DNA of 64,000 nucleotides from Coenobita brevimanus (GCA_032717465.1 CM064691.1:2138315-2202314), one strand, 5' to 3'; positions 1 through 11,408 are shown, counted from the stretch's first letter. The notes: generated from the letters alone by a model not told the origin. A program made the numbers and translations.

Positions 1-114
1 GTATAATGTTCTAGGGTTAATCTCTGATTTTTGGCTAATATTTTCCTACAGGTACTCAGACCGTGATCGAACCCCGCCACCCGGGGGGGGGGGGGGTCAG
101 CTGTCCATTGGCCG

Positions 115-2515
115 CATATTAGGGGTTAATCTTTTCCCTCTGTTGGGCTCCTCCGATCACAACCTTACTATCTTAAATTGTCCTATCGCTCTGGTACGGC
201 CTGTGGACCCTCCAAAGAAACGTCGTCTGTGGCAATTTGGAGCTGCAGATTGGAAGGCCCTCAGGCAATACTTCTTTGATTTTCCCTGGAATGATTATTG
301 CTTCTATGGCCGGGAGCCATCCGAGTGTGCCTTGCGCATTACGGAGGTTATTCTCTCGGGCACGGAAGCATACATTCCTTTCTAATATCCATTGACTAAT
401 GCAAGAAAGCCTTGGTTTAATCATGCCTGTTCTAATGCTGTCCACAACAAGGAGAGAGCCTATAAAAGGTACCGGAGCCAACCCACCCCTGAATCATTCC
501 TTTTACATTTCTGCCCGAAATCATGCTAAGTCTGTTCTTCACTCTGCTAAAAATAATTTCATCCGTAATAAATGCTCTCAACTCTCCAACTCGAATTCTT
601 CCTGCTCCTTCTGGCACCTTGGCAAAAACCTTTCTAACAATTTTATCTCATCATCCTTCCCTCCTCTTTCCTATTCTGTTGGCTCTGTAGCTATTTCTTC
701 TACTGATATAGCAGATCTCTTCACTCAGACTTTCTCCTCCAATTCCACCTTCGACGATTCCGGTGCTGTTCCTCCATCACTTCCCCTCTCTGACTTCCTC
801 ATGGCTAACATTAAAATTTCTTCAGCTGACGTATTTTCTGCATCACAGGCCTCAATACTAACAAGGCATATGGGCCTAATGGAGTCCCTCCTGTTGTCCT
901 CAAGAACTGTGCTTCTGTGCTTACACCCTGCCTAGGTAAACTCTTTTGCCTTTGTCTATCAACTTGTACCTTTCCTTCTTGCTGGAAGTTTGCTCTCATT
1001 CAGTTCTTTTGCCTTTGTCTATCAACTTGTACCTTTCCTTCTTGCTGGAAGTATGCTCTCATTTAGCCAGTCCCAAGGAAGGGTGACCATTCCCAACCCT
1101 CTGACTATCGTTCAATTGCTTAAACATCCTGTATCTCAAAAGTTTTCGAGTCAATTCTTAAAAGAAAAATTTTAAAGCATATTTCCTATCACAACCATCT
1201 CTCTGATCGTCAGTATGTGTTCCGTCAGGGACGCTCCACTGGCGATCTTCTCACCTACCTTTCAGACTCCTGGTCATCCTCCTTTCGGGACTTTGGAGAA
1301 AGTTTTGCCATTGCACTTGACATCTCAAAGGCTTTCGATCGAGTCTGGCATAAATCTTTTAATTTCCAAACTGCCCTTTTGGTTTCTATCCTTCTATCTG
1401 TGCCATCATCTAGAGCTTCCTTTCTCATCGTTCTATAGCCGCTGCTGTAGACAGCCATCGCTCTTCTCCTAGATCTATCAACAGTGGTGTTCCTCAGGGC
1501 TCTGTCCTATCACCAACTCTCTTCCTTTTATTCATCAATGACCTTCTGAGCTGTACATCTAACCCTATCCACTAGTACGCTGATGACTCCACCCTTCACC
1601 TTTCCATTCAGTTCCTGCAACGCCCATCTCAGCATTTACTTCAACAAACAAGGGATGAGGCTATGGCACACCTAATGTCTGACTTGGCTCGTATCTCTGA
1701 CTGGGGTAAAAATAATCTTGTTGTTTTTAATGCATCAAAGACTCAGTTCTTACACCTATCAACTCGACAAAATCTTCCACAGATGCACCCACTAATGTTT
1801 AATAATATTCAGCTTAATCCTGCATCCTTGAACATACTTGGGGTTTCATTCACTCGGGACTTATCTTGGAATGATCATATTACATCTCTTGTAAATTCTG
1901 CTTCCAAGAGATTACGTGTGCTAAGCCGACTCCACTCCTCCTTTACCCCTGCACAATTGTTGACTCTATACATAGGTTTTATCCGCCCCTGTGTAGAGTA
2001 CAACTCTCATATGTGTGGGGAGGCTCCCCACATACTGCTCTTCTCAAAAGGGTGGAGTCAAATGCTTTTCATCTCATTAACTTTCCTCCTCTTACTGACT
2101 CCCTTCAACCTCTGTCTCTTAGCCGCACTGTTGCATCTTTATCTCTCTTCTATCACTACTTCAATTGTCACTGCTCCTCTGAACTGTCTGCTTGCATTCC
2201 TGCACCTCTACGACAGGTGTGTAGCACCTGTCTAGCAGCAAACTCTCATCCCTTTTCTGTCCAACTCTCTAATGCAAGAGTTAACTGTTACTCCCAGTCC
2301 TTCATTTATGGAACAGGTCAACTCTGGGACTGTCTTCCTCTGTCTGTATTTCCTGCTAGCTATGATCTCCAGTCTTTCAAACACAGTGTGTCCAGGCATC
2401 TCAAAATGATCGGATCTTGAATTTGGCTCTCTCTTGTATTTTGTTTTCCTCTTGGAAGGAACAGTTATTGCAGGCTCCTGGTCTTTGGTTCCTTCTTCCT
2501 AGCATGAAAAAAAAA
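115..2515 (+). pseudogene. Jockey-like non-LTR retrotransposon, copy 1, degenerate
   Basis: This is the endonuclease end plus reverse transcriptase of a Jockey-type LINE. A peptide starting at 143 carries GSSDHNL, the usual end-of-endonuclease motif, followed by the linker. RT motif A (ALDISKAFDRVWH) lies near 1312-1350 and the YADD catalytic box at 1576-1587. From 1663 to about 2420 is the RT thumb and C-terminal region. The reading frame shifts several times, and a TAG codon at 1573-1575 directly precedes YADD, so the copy is dead. The element ends near 2515 in a short A-run. A second copy of the same family lies on the minus strand at 43309-44575 and shares the same 3' end. Family assignment rests on motifs I recognise, not on a search. 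Confidence 0.85.
942..1069 (+). repeat. 64-bp tandem duplication inside the LINE
   Basis: Two near-identical 64-bp units (942-1005 and 1006-1069), each beginning CTTTTGCCTTTGTC, sit back to back in the RT region. Because 64 is not a multiple of three, the duplication shifts the frame and helps explain why the coding sequence breaks here. Confidence 0.9.
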
Positions 2516-2618
2516 AGTAGCTTTATATAAGCAATAAACCCGAACCGCACTTGGATGTGAACCCTCGTGAATCACAACCAAATGGTGTGCCTTGACCCAG
2601 CAGACCAATATTTATTAA

Positions 2619-2840
2619 GGCTCCAACATGCTTGCATGTGTCTGTAATATTTTGCAGTCTACCTCTAATACCACTACATATTTTATGCACCACCTTAACA
2701 CAAACACTGCACAAGATGGAGTTATTTCTCACACTCATATGGCAAACAGCACATGGTCACACTCCCTCCGCTTTGACAGGACTCTCACGAGCCTTAGATA
2801 TCATCACTTCTGTTTCATCTGCATTTAGTACGATCAGGCA
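2619..2840 (-). pseudogene. Internally deleted fragment of LINE family 1 (3' end fused to PHD-like finger)
   Basis: The left edge is the standard 3' terminal sequence of LINE family 1 (GGCTCCAACATGCTTGCATG). It is joined directly to the part encoding the cysteine finger (on the minus strand, SILCSVC followed by CSGIRGRLQN) and the K-V-M-like stretch before it. The C-terminal region lying between these parts in the copies at 59511-61830 and 30170-31948 is missing, so this is a deletion derivative. Confidence 0.7.
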
Positions 2841-2943
2841 TCTATTATGCACTTATTTAAAATTACAATACTGTTTGGGTAAACACAATCCAGCCAGCTG
2901 TCATCATGAGGAATGGATGCTACAAACTGGAAAAGTCATGCTG

Positions 2944-2979
2944 TTTATTGCTAAAGCCTTGGGGACTCTAGACTTTATT
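2944..2979 (-). promoter_or_regulatory. Two possible poly(A) signals (AATAAA, minus strand)
   Basis: AATAAA occurs on the minus strand at 2974-2979 and again at 2944-2949, about 67 and 97 nt beyond the stop codon of the possible terminal exon 3046-3246. The spacing suits a 3' end, but AATAAA is frequent in such AT-rich sequence. Confidence 0.35.
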
Positions 2980-3045
2980 TAAAAAAAATAAAATTAAGAC
3001 CCAAAGTCATTTCATGAATTTGACTCTAGGTATTTATAAAACTTT

Positions 3046-3246
3046 TCAAGTTAAGAATCTTTGCAAATATGACTCAAATCCCAGGGAACCATTATCTAGT
3101 ATACACACTGATACATGGAATATTGTTGGTGCCAACCTGGAGGCTCCAGTCTGGTCTGGTTCTCTCTTGGTTACAATGAATGACTGCTGGTTAGGAGTGA
3201 CTCTGAGACTAAGGTGACAGCAGGACATCCCTGCTGCTAGCAGGGT
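3046..3246 (-). CDS. Possible last exon of the minus-strand host gene
   Basis: Read on the minus strand, a T-rich acceptor ending ATTTGTCAG is followed by 66 open codons beginning TLLAAGMSCC and a TGA at 3046-3048. AATAAA signals follow. The peptide has no domain I recognise. The weak point is phase: exon 4472-4595 ends with one spare base, whereas this exon is open only when read from its first base. So either a small exon between them was missed or this call is wrong. Confidence 0.3.
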   Translation of the reverse strand, partial: TLLAAGMSCCHLSLRVTPNQQSFIVTKREPDQTGASRLAPTIFHVSVCILDNGSLGFESYLQRFLT

Positions 3247-3535
3247 CTGACAAATATTACAATATTTTCTATACTACTGGTACACTAAGTTGAAGGAGGA
3301 GCCACAAGCAATCTTTCCATAAATCATTGTGAACTTGACTGCACAATAGAGAGGTTTGGAAAAAAAAAAAAAAAAAAGTCTTTAAGGTAAGGCTAACAAT
3401 GTCCAATATGTTTAAAGACAGATGATCAGCCTATTTCTCTGGGTGGCATTACATGATCGAAAGCCCATGTGCAAAAGCACACGGCCAGACTGCCATTCTG
3501 AGCAGGGTGCTCAAACCCCTCAACCACCATGATTT

Positions 3536-4250
3536 CGTTTTTGTTTTTGAAGGCTCCAACATGCTTGCATGCGTCGCCCTTGGTCACCTAATGGCGGTTC
3601 TCCATGCTGCACGATCTATTGCAGCCTCCCTGTTCAGTCCCTTAACCCTGAGGTCACACTTTACGGCCTCATCCCACGTCTTTCTCGGTCTACCCCTCAC
3701 AACCCCATCCCCAATATTAACACTTCTCACCTTCTGCACCCAATTATCATCCCCCATCCTCTCCACATGCCCAAACCATCTCAATCTACCTCTCTTCATC
3801 ACAACAACAATACACTCCAGTCCCATCCTACCTCTCAACTCTTCCATCGTAAACCCAGCCCCCCCAGGCCTTACACACAGGGACACACTGCACATTCACC
3901 TAAACATTGTCATTTCTGTATGTCTTAGCCTGCGAATATCCTCCTCCTTTACTGCCCAGGTTTCACTACCATACAGCATTACATTCCTAACACATGCTGC
4001 ATACAAATACCCCTTAGCACGCAGGAAGAGTCCTCTCAATGTCAGCAGAGGCAACAGTTCCCTGAACTTCTTCCAACCACTTCTCACCCTAGCCACCAAG
4101 CTAGCTCCAGCCCCAGCTCCAGCACACAACATGTCTCCCAAATAACAAAACTCTTCCACACACTCAAGAGACTCATCAACAAGTTCAATCCTTTCACGCC
4201 CGACAATCTCCACCCGCTCTCCTCGACATGCTGCACACATAAAATTGCAG
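3536..4250 (-). pseudogene. LINE family 1, 3' fragment
   Basis: Minus-strand C-terminal region of the RTE-like LINE family 1. It encodes the conserved GSETWAVKEEDIRRLR stretch (near 3920) and [16 protein letters not shown] (near 3760), then the terminal motif GGCTCCAACATGCTTGCATG at 3551. It is 5'-truncated just upstream of the YLGDMLCAG region and the frame is broken near 3896. It lies in an intron of the host gene. Confidence 0.85.
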
Positions 4251-4471
4251 TAATATTTTATCTGATGGAACTGGACCACTCCTAAAACTTGAATATGGGA
4301 CTAAGTCATGATTGTATGAAACTAATAAGCCCTAGTTATGGGGTATGAATAAGTCTCCTTGGTTGTAAGTCAAATAATTCTCCAATCTGATTACACCTGA
4401 CAAAAAACTGAACTGAGAGGGGTTAAGGATCTTTATCAAGTAAGGACAAATGCACTAATGCAACTACTTAC

Positions 4472-4595
4472 CATGTATGAGGTGTGCTAATCCTGGGTGT
4501 GATGCAAGAAGAGCTGCAGTCTGGCTAAGCAAGTGCCCACACATCTCAAACAGCTCAGACAAATGCTCGTGTAGCAGGCACATGCTTGGTGAGTT
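4472..4595 (-). CDS. Host gene exon (unidentified protein)
   Basis: Minus strand: acceptor CTTGTATTTACCAG before 4595 and donor ATG|GTAAGTAG at 4472/4471, a near-consensus donor. The 124-bp exon encodes 41 residues plus one base, beginning NSPSMCLLHEHLSELF and ending in a hydrophobic helical stretch with LLSQTAALLAS. Its start phase (0) matches the end of exon 8235-8560. The leucine-rich, amphipathic pattern would suit an alpha-solenoid (HEAT/ARM-like) protein, but that is inference. No family is recognised. Confidence 0.65.
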
Positions 4596-5357
4596 CTGGT
4601 AAATACAAGATGTTGGGCATGTCAAGATACCAGGCAGTTCTCATAATAAGCTATGCATACAGTCCAAAACCATTAATAATTTTTCCTTATAACTAGTAAG
4701 GTAAACTGGTGGAAACTGCCAAATCCATTTTATAGACACCAGAGAATTTTAAAAAGTAATTTTTCCCTAATGAAAGTAAATTAACTCTGCAGATAACAAA
4801 GGAGCTATAATACGTACTTTATCTGTAATGAATGTGGAATTCATGACAAAAATAGAACATTAAAAAAACGGCTGTTTATAATGAGAACTTACTATACAGT
4901 ACACAACTCATATTAAAAATTGTATCGTAACCCCTTTAACATAAGGATGTGATCTACAGCTTATTCTTCCTGCCTTCATACTATTTTCAGCTTAGGGGAG
5001 ACATCCTGAGGGAGGGGTTCACTAAAACTACATCTCACCACCCTAGTTTGAAAAATTACTCCTAAGCTTCATAAAATAATCTAAGCAGCAAGAATGGCTT
5101 GGACAAATGCATCATCATCAAAATGAAGACTGACTGCTTCAGCCAAGGATATCAATTGTCTCTTATTCTTGTGACCTTCACACAATTTTATTCAGCTTAG
5201 GAGAGACTTCTGTTACTGGATGGGTTAGATATATTCATCAACATCCATAAGTTAAATAAAATATGTGGTAATGGCAAGAATAACATAAAAACTGTCACAG
5301 ACTGAAGGGATTTTTTTGATATACAAACTCCTTCTTACATACTTAACTTCTTTAATC
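4596..5357. other. Intronic, no gene seen
   Basis: AT-rich non-coding sequence between exon 4472-4595 and a LINE fragment. I see no ORF of substance, no splice-bounded exon and no recognisable repeat. Confidence 0.5.
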
Positions 5358-6830
5358 GTCTATCTATCGATTGCCATACGCCTTAATTCCATAAGGGGTT
5401 GCCGCAAACAAACTGCCTCTATGTCGCCCTGTCCCCCGCCATTTCACTGCCCTGATCCCAGCGCACACCCCTCTCTCTCATGTACCTCTCCACTCCATCC
5501 CTCCTTATCATTGTTGGTCTCCCCCTCCCTCTTCCCCCCTCCACCTCACTCACATACACTCTCCTCATCAGTCTCTCCATCACATCCACATGGCCAAACC
5601 ACCTTAGTGTGTTTCTCCTAATGCTTCCTATCACATCCACATCCACACCATGACACTCCTTCACTTCCTCATTTGTCAGTCTGTCTCTCCATGTGACTCC
5701 ACATGCTCCTCTCAAATAACTCATTTCCACCACTCTCACTCTTGACTTCTGTCCCTCCAACAAGGTCCAAGCTTCACTTCCATACGTTAGAGTTGGTATC
5801 ACAATATTGTTATGCAGTAACTTTTTCACTTCCATGCTCACTTCCCTGTTTCTTATCACTGCTTTCAAGGAACCAGCAACCTTTCCTCCTCATTGTACCC
5901 TTTCAAGCACTTCACCCTCTAAACTTCCATCCTTACTCATCACACTACCCAAGTACTTAACCCGCGCCGTCCCGGCGACGTGAATTAATGCGGCAACATT
6001 GCAAGGTCCCTAATTTGCACAATTTTCAATTTTCGCAAGTGATTTCGCGAATGATTTTTGGCACGTATACACAGAACACCTTCCTCTATTCCTCTACAAG
6101 ATGCCAAGCAGGAACAATGCCTTACACCGCATAACCTCCCCCCCCCCCCTGCACACCATTGTCTTGGCAAGTCACCTGTTACCAGTGACCTGGCCAATAA
6201 AGACATTCAGGGCCAGAGTGATTCCCCAATCAATGACAATGTGGAGGACAAAGTTTACACAGCATTTGAGGAAGAATCAGTCAGAAATGATGATCAGGTA
6301 ATGTGGGAAAAAAAAGGTCATGAATGGTGATGAGTTAGTGAGTGAAACAATGCTTATAATGCCTATATTACTGTTTGAAAACCAATATACTCTTGTACTA
6401 CATATAAATTCGTACCAAGTAAATAAATAAATACTGTTTATGAGTGGGTAAAATAGTTACCCTCCCATAGAACTCGTTTTCTTTGGTGCCAGCCTGTTAG
6501 AAAACCCAGTCAGGTAAGGAAGTACTCGTACCTAAATCCGGTATTTTGAACCTCAGGTGAGCGATTTCTCTATGAATTTTCGGTTTCTCACCAAAAGCGT
6601 ATGTTTGAGCCAAAAAATAAAAGGTCCAAAAACGTCAGGATGGGGCGGGTTAAACACACTCAGATTTTCCATTTCCTCCTCATCCACCCTCACTGTACAT
6701 TCTGTGACTTCATTTCTCTCAAAGACCATAACTTTACTCTTGCCTACATTTACCTTTAGATTCCGTTTCAATACACACTTCCAAATTCATTCACCAATCC
6801 TTGCAGCTCCCCTTCATCTTCACTTTAATC
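5358..6830 (-). pseudogene. LINE family 2 fragment split by a TTAA element
   Basis: Minus-strand 3' part of RTE-like LINE family 2. The left edge has the family tail (TATCTATC...TTGCCATACGCC). Codons for [30 protein letters not shown] and [12 protein letters not shown] are read from 5868 down to 5419. The LINE stops at the TTAA at 5957-5960, is interrupted by the 689-bp element 5961-6649, and resumes from the TTAA at 6650 with the upstream part (SKVMVFERNEVTECTVRVDEE) to about 6830. Confidence 0.85.
5961..6649. mobile_element. piggyBac-like MITE with TTAA target duplication
   Basis: Flanked by TTAA at 5957-5960 and 6650-6653. Terminal inverted repeats begin CCCGCGCCGTCCCGGCGACG on the left and, on the opposite strand, CCCGCCCCATCCTGACG on the right. 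Deleting it with one TTAA rebuilds the LINE sequence CTACCCAAGTACTTAAAC, which is intact at 29704 and near 45588. A second family member is at 49241-50005. An open frame 6058-6330 contains PPPPAHHCLGKSPVTSDLA, which recurs in the other copy in similar form. It may be a remnant of the N-terminal region of the parent transposase. No transposase core is present. Confidence 0.85.
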
Positions 6831-8234
6831 ATATGAGTACTTTAATACCTCATTCTTGTTACCATATACAACTTTATTCAACTCAGGACATGCTTCTTAT
6901 AGTAGAGGGGTTGATGAGTGCTATACTCAACCCCACCTGTTCAAAATGTCTCAACAAAGCTGGAAAAAAAAAATGCATCCACAGGTGGCCTGAATGATAA
7001 GAAAAGTACAGTACTAGCCTATATGTCATCAGAGATGGTTGACTATGCCTTTGAACCACTAAGTGGTAAGACATATAACAGTTAAGCAGTAACAGACACA
7101 AATCTATCTGGTGACTGTGTTAGGGGTGGGGATTCGAGGGGAAAGGTTGGAGCTACCAGCTCCCCTACCTATCCTCCTCCCTTGGCTTCACCTCTCACAC
7201 ACACAGTTACAGCAACAGCCAACCCATACTACCCCCTCTGAGGTGCATAGGCATGAGGCTAGGCTACTGCAGTCTAGTACAATTTTGATGGATGACCATC
7301 CTATCTCCCTTGGCAGTATTACATGACTGAAAACCACCATTCTCAAACTGGATTCAAACATATGAAAGGACATCACTAATTATGGTATTCTAGATCAAGA
7401 CACATCACACAAAAGAATCAATATTCAAATATCAATCTAAAATCCAAATTAACTAATTCCAAATCAAACATTACAAACGATGAACAGTCCCCACCAAAGC
7501 TTTTCTCCTGCTTCTGTGAACTTTGCATTGCAATTGCAGAAGACAGGCAAACATGAAGTGTTTTCAGTAAACAGAAATTCTAACACTCAGAAGGTTACTG
7601 AACTTGGGTCATAAATCTGTCTATTATTGCACTGCGCCTATTTCACAAGTGGAGAATATCCAGCACTATCCTCCTTGATGAATCGCATAAATGAAGTGGG
7701 TAAAGAAAAACACCAAGTCTCTCTCAGCATAAAAATATTAGCCAACTGAGGAAAGTGAGAAGCACATGAGTAGAAACATAGGGAAACTTTTGCTCCTGAA
7801 AGTACAATCATACACCAGTTGGGTAAGTTAACGGAAGTGACAGGGGACGTCTTGCCATCTCCTGATGATTTTATTTAATTTATGATAAATTTTTCAAATT
7901 GGAGAGGTTGGCCTTCATGTACATCTTCAATATGAAAGGCCTTTCCTATGGATCATCGGGTGGAAGTAACAGTAAACTAAAACAAATCTTACCCAGACTC
8001 AAGAGACAAAACCATAAAAACAGTAACATCCAACCCCACTTTACCCCGTACAAATGTACATGCCTGAAATTAGGCTACTGCAGTCCAGTACATATAAGAA
8101 TAATTGACCAGCGTTCCTCACGTTGTGACACAACATGACTGGAAAGCCTCCTGTCAACTTTCAGGAAATGGATCTAAGGAAGTTCATCACTTCAACTGGG
8201 GTATTCTAGATACTACACCACTAAGCAACCATAC
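6831..8234. other. Intron, diverged repeats only
   Basis: No exon or mobile-element gene found. Two stretches (about 7253-7400 and 8065-8220) resemble each other: both have GGCTACTGCAGTC-AGTAC, then CATGACTG-AAA, then GGTATTCTAGAT. A related trace occurs near 35640-35780. This suggests an old dispersed repeat that I cannot name. Confidence 0.4.
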
Positions 8235-8560
8235 CTCCTGAAACTGATGGTGTGTACAGTAGGCCAGGAGGTGGGCATGGAGGGTGGAGAGGAGGCGCAG
8301 GAGGTGCTGGGGGTGTGTACCTCCTAGATGGGATTCCAAGTGGTGTCTAGGTTTTTCATATTGCTCCTTCTCGGGATCATCTTTTACTTCATCTTTCATA
8401 ATCTCTGTCACTCCTTCACTTACTACCTCTTTCAAACTCTCACTTCCACCTTCTTCTCTTCCTTTTCCTCCACTCTCCCTGTCGTCTGTTTTAATCCTGC
8501 CCAGCAATCTCTCTTGTAATCTTCCTTCTGTGCACTCTTCTTCTGTCCTGTTTTGATCAC
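8235..8560 (-). CDS. Host gene exon (charged linker plus leucine-rich helix)
   Basis: Minus strand: acceptor TCCTTCTTCCAATAG before 8560 and donor CAGGAG|GTATGG at 8235/8234. Two bases are followed by 108 open codons (326 bp). The first ~70 residues are acidic and charged (DQNRTEEECTEGRLQERL; later EVKDDPEKEQYEK). The end is leucine- and histidine-rich (HLLRLLSTLHAHLLAY). Entry phase matches exon 25466-26024 when that exon uses its GAGG|GTAGGT donor, and exit phase 0 matches exon 4472-4595. The two-part composition looks like a disordered linker leading into a helical repeat region. Product not recognised. Confidence 0.7.
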
Positions 8561-9002
8561 CTATTGGAAGAAGGACATAAAAGTACAATCTGCATATGAC
8601 ATACAGTTCAGCAAAGACAATAATTTTTCACAACAAAGGTATAACACCCTTTTCTGTCATTTAACTGAAAAGTTTTTCTGTTGTCTGTATGAAGTGATAT
8701 GGATTCCACTCAAAATATGCATTATACAAGGTTTATTCACCTTAGGCTGGGCTCATGTATACTACCTTTTTTTCTGACTTGCCATACATTTAGTATTCTA
8801 CTCTCTGAGGCCCAGCAATCCCCGTACTAGCCTTATACCAACCACAACTTCATTTCTCACCATTTTGGCACAAATACCGGCTGTCCATATTGAATACATG
8901 CCACTTATGTCAAATTCATGACAGGCATAATGGCATTAGTATGTGTGTTTTTATGACATTTTGGTGGCTCTTCAAGAAGATCAGTAAAGTATCATTCACT
9001 TA
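8561..9002. other. Intronic, nothing recognised
   Basis: AT-rich sequence without coding potential or a repeat I can name. Confidence 0.4.
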
Positions 9003-9103
9003 AAGGCAAATCAAACTGTTTCCTATCACAGCCTGGGACTGAACTTGCAACCTATCAGACAACAGTCTACTTCCTTAACCACTTGATTACCATCTATAAA
9101 CTG
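9003..9103 (-). repeat. tRNA-derived SINE fragment
   Basis: On the minus strand GTGGTTAAGG resembles a polymerase III A box, and AAGTTCAGTCCC, about 40 nt on, resembles a B box (GGTTCGANTCC). Between them lies a tRNA-like GTCTGATAGG. The surrounding sequence does not fold into a full tRNA and no tail is clear, so it reads as a decayed SINE head, not a tRNA gene. Confidence 0.5.
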
Positions 9104-9403
9104 GTACAGAATCTTATGACATATATCAAAATTCCCTGCCAGTCAACACAGAGTGGATGTACTGCATAGGTACTCCTCTATTTACATGAATTCAAGTTAT
9201 GTAAATTCGGAGATACTGTACGTAAAAACTAACTTCATATATATAAATTTAAAAATGCACATTCTACCTATTTAAAATGTGTGCCAAGTCCTACTTCAGT
9301 AGTCTGGCAAATGTGGTGTCTGTGTGCTTACTGCCTCTCAGTTTGTTTTGCCAGTACATATGAGCTTGTTGTACCAGGAGGTATATGATTGTGTGTTTCA
9401 TTA

Positions 9404-10512
9404 CAGTGCACCCTCACACAACGCGAGTTTATGAGCGGCAGAAACCCTTGCATCCTACGATTTTGCATTGTGTGAACCAAAGAACTCATGGGAAAAACGG
9501 TGTATGGTGGACAGCCCACCCAGGGCTTGGTCTTCGGGTCCCCTTCCAGCCTACTCTACCCTGCTAATACTTTATCTAATAGTACTTCTAGCTGGACCAA
9601 CAAATAAAACAACAGAGAGAACTTTCAATGAAGTAACTTCTGGGGTTGTTATAAAGGGAGCGGGGTGGGTACCGAGGCTTTGGGCTTCTACTCCTGTCCC
9701 GCAGGGCGGGCCGCCCCATTGTCACTCTGTCACTGCTGAGGTTTTCTGAAGGTGTCATAAAGCCTTCAAAGTTGACAGCTGAGACCATGATGAACAGGTG
9801 GGTACTGCTATGATGCTAAAGCGGACCATAGGATGCGAGGTACAACATGTGTTCTTGCAGCAATATGGAAGAGAATTGTCTGTTTACCCAAAAAAAAAAC
9901 AGTAGATGGCATGCAGATAGCTGGCCAGCTGCCCACTATTTTGGATCTGGCTGGTTGTGTTGCCTACTTCTACCTTGGCCTTTATCATTCTTTTTCTGTG
10001 CCTGCCCTCCTCTCTTCCTGTTTCTCCCATCTTTCCTGTCACTTCTTATTGCTTTTCTTTCTTTTATAGGTGGCCTTACACTGAGTGACATGCCAAATGG
10101 TTTCCTGTAAGCCAAGAAGCCATTTACAATGCTGGGTGGTTACCATATAACCAAACCATACGTGCTCCCTACGTGTCAACAAGTGGGTTGGTGGAGGGTT
10201 AGTGCTCCTCCCTGTAAAACAAATAACTAAATCAAATGGCCACCTCTTGCGGGATTATGGCGTCTGACAATAGACAGATAGACAGAGATGGTTGCCAGCC
10301 ACCTGCCTTTGTGTGACAGACTCGTCTTGTCCAGCCGAAACTCGTAGTAATGGCAGGAAGTCCATTTTTGCCTTGGAATCATACAGCTGATTCGCATGTT
10401 GGGAAGATCGATTCGCAGATTTTGCATCTGATAAAAATAAGCATATTCTGGGCTGACCTTGCATTGCAGGTGATTCGCAACATGTGAGTTCCCATTGTGT
10501 GGGGGCACACTG
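9404..10512. mobile_element. Non-autonomous pogo/Tigger-type TIR element
   Basis: Termini start CAGTGCACCCTCACACAACG on the left (9404) and, on the other strand, CAGTGTGCCCCCACACAATG on the right (ending 10512). A TA dinucleotide flanks both ends (9402-9403 and 10513-10514), as expected for the Tc1/mariner/pogo superfamily. There is no transposase inside; a SINE is nested at about 9940-10285. The CAGT start and TA duplication are typical of Tigger-like elements. The short transposase N-terminus just outside at 10526 supports the presence of such a family. Confidence 0.7.
9940..10285 (+). repeat. SINE family A (LINE-tailed), plus strand
   Basis: Shares the body GGTGGTTACCATATAACCAA with the copies at 12673-12990, 24820-25225 and 50390-50660. 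It ends in GGGATTATGGCGTCTGACAA followed by a TAGACAGATAGACAG tail. The last ~45 bp match the 3' end of LINE family 2. The left boundary is approximate. Confidence 0.75.
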
Positions 10513-10525
10513 TATTTTGACTCTC

Positions 10526-10678
10526 AGCATGTCTCAAAAATGGAAAAGTAGTGGCAGTGGTGACAGCAGTAGCAAAAAACAGCACACTTTAACAATGGAA
10601 ATGAAAATAAACATCGTTAAGAGACTGGAGAGAGGAGAGAGTGATGTGGAACAAGTTTGGTCTGACAGACTTACGTAA
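10526..10678 (+). pseudogene. Tigger/pogo-type transposase N-terminal fragment
   Basis: A 51-residue open frame begins MSQKWKSSGSG and contains TMEMKINIVKRLERGESDVE. This is the helix pattern of the CENP-B/pogo N-terminal DNA-binding domain (T-x-E-x-K-x-x-I-x-R-x-E-x-G). It ends at TAA and nothing downstream encodes the rest of the transposase. It starts only 14 bp beyond the right terminus of the TIR element 9404-10512. Confidence 0.6.
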
Positions 10679-11408
10679 AAATTCAACTTACATTAGAGCT
10701 GCAGGAACCATTTAATTACATAAGTTAATGAGTACTAAACAAGTACTTATACTGCAGAGTACGTTCAGAATGATAAAGCTGAGTTACGGTACTATCAGAT
10801 ACTTAGTGCTTGATTTACTTGTGGAGTGTTAAGATGTCTGCAATGTTTTAAAGTTATCAAAGCTACCCTTTTCAAGAAAAATGCAAGTGACAACTGATCA
10901 TATTACAGCAAACTCTCAATTATTCAGCATATAGCAGCCCAAAGGGATGCTGGAAGGTTAAGTACTGACGGACAGTGATATAGTATCCCCCAAACTCCCC
11001 CGAAGGGTGGGGTCTACCCTTCTATAAGACCCTATACTGTACCTGTCTGGTATTGCTGTTCAAAAATACAAAATACCCTTAAATACTACAATAGGGATGA
11101 TAAAATTTCATTGTACTATACAGTACAGGGGGACCATGATGTTAAGTAGTTTCAAAGAATTTAACCTATATAAAATTGGGGGTTCAGTGTTTGACCACCA
11201 CCAGCTTATGCCTATAATGTTATATATGGCAATATTAAACATGAGTAAAGTACAGTTACATCTAAAACACACATACAGTAGGTCCTCCATGCTTACCAGG
11301 TATGTGTTCATAAAGTAACCAGCTTAAGCAGTTATTTGTTAAACTAAGGATACAATGTAAACCAGCCATGTGTAAGTACGAATATGATTTTCATTATACC
11401 ACAGGACT
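10679..11408. other. Intronic, nothing recognised
   Basis: AT-rich sequence. A short stretch near 10912-10985 resembles decayed DNA-transposon termini (CTCAATTATTCAGCA), but no partner terminus is visible. Confidence 0.35.

Noticed and set aside
8284..8556. Plus-strand frames opposite exon 8235-8560
   Set aside because: Antisense shadows; the minus strand has acceptor and donor sites and a matching phase.
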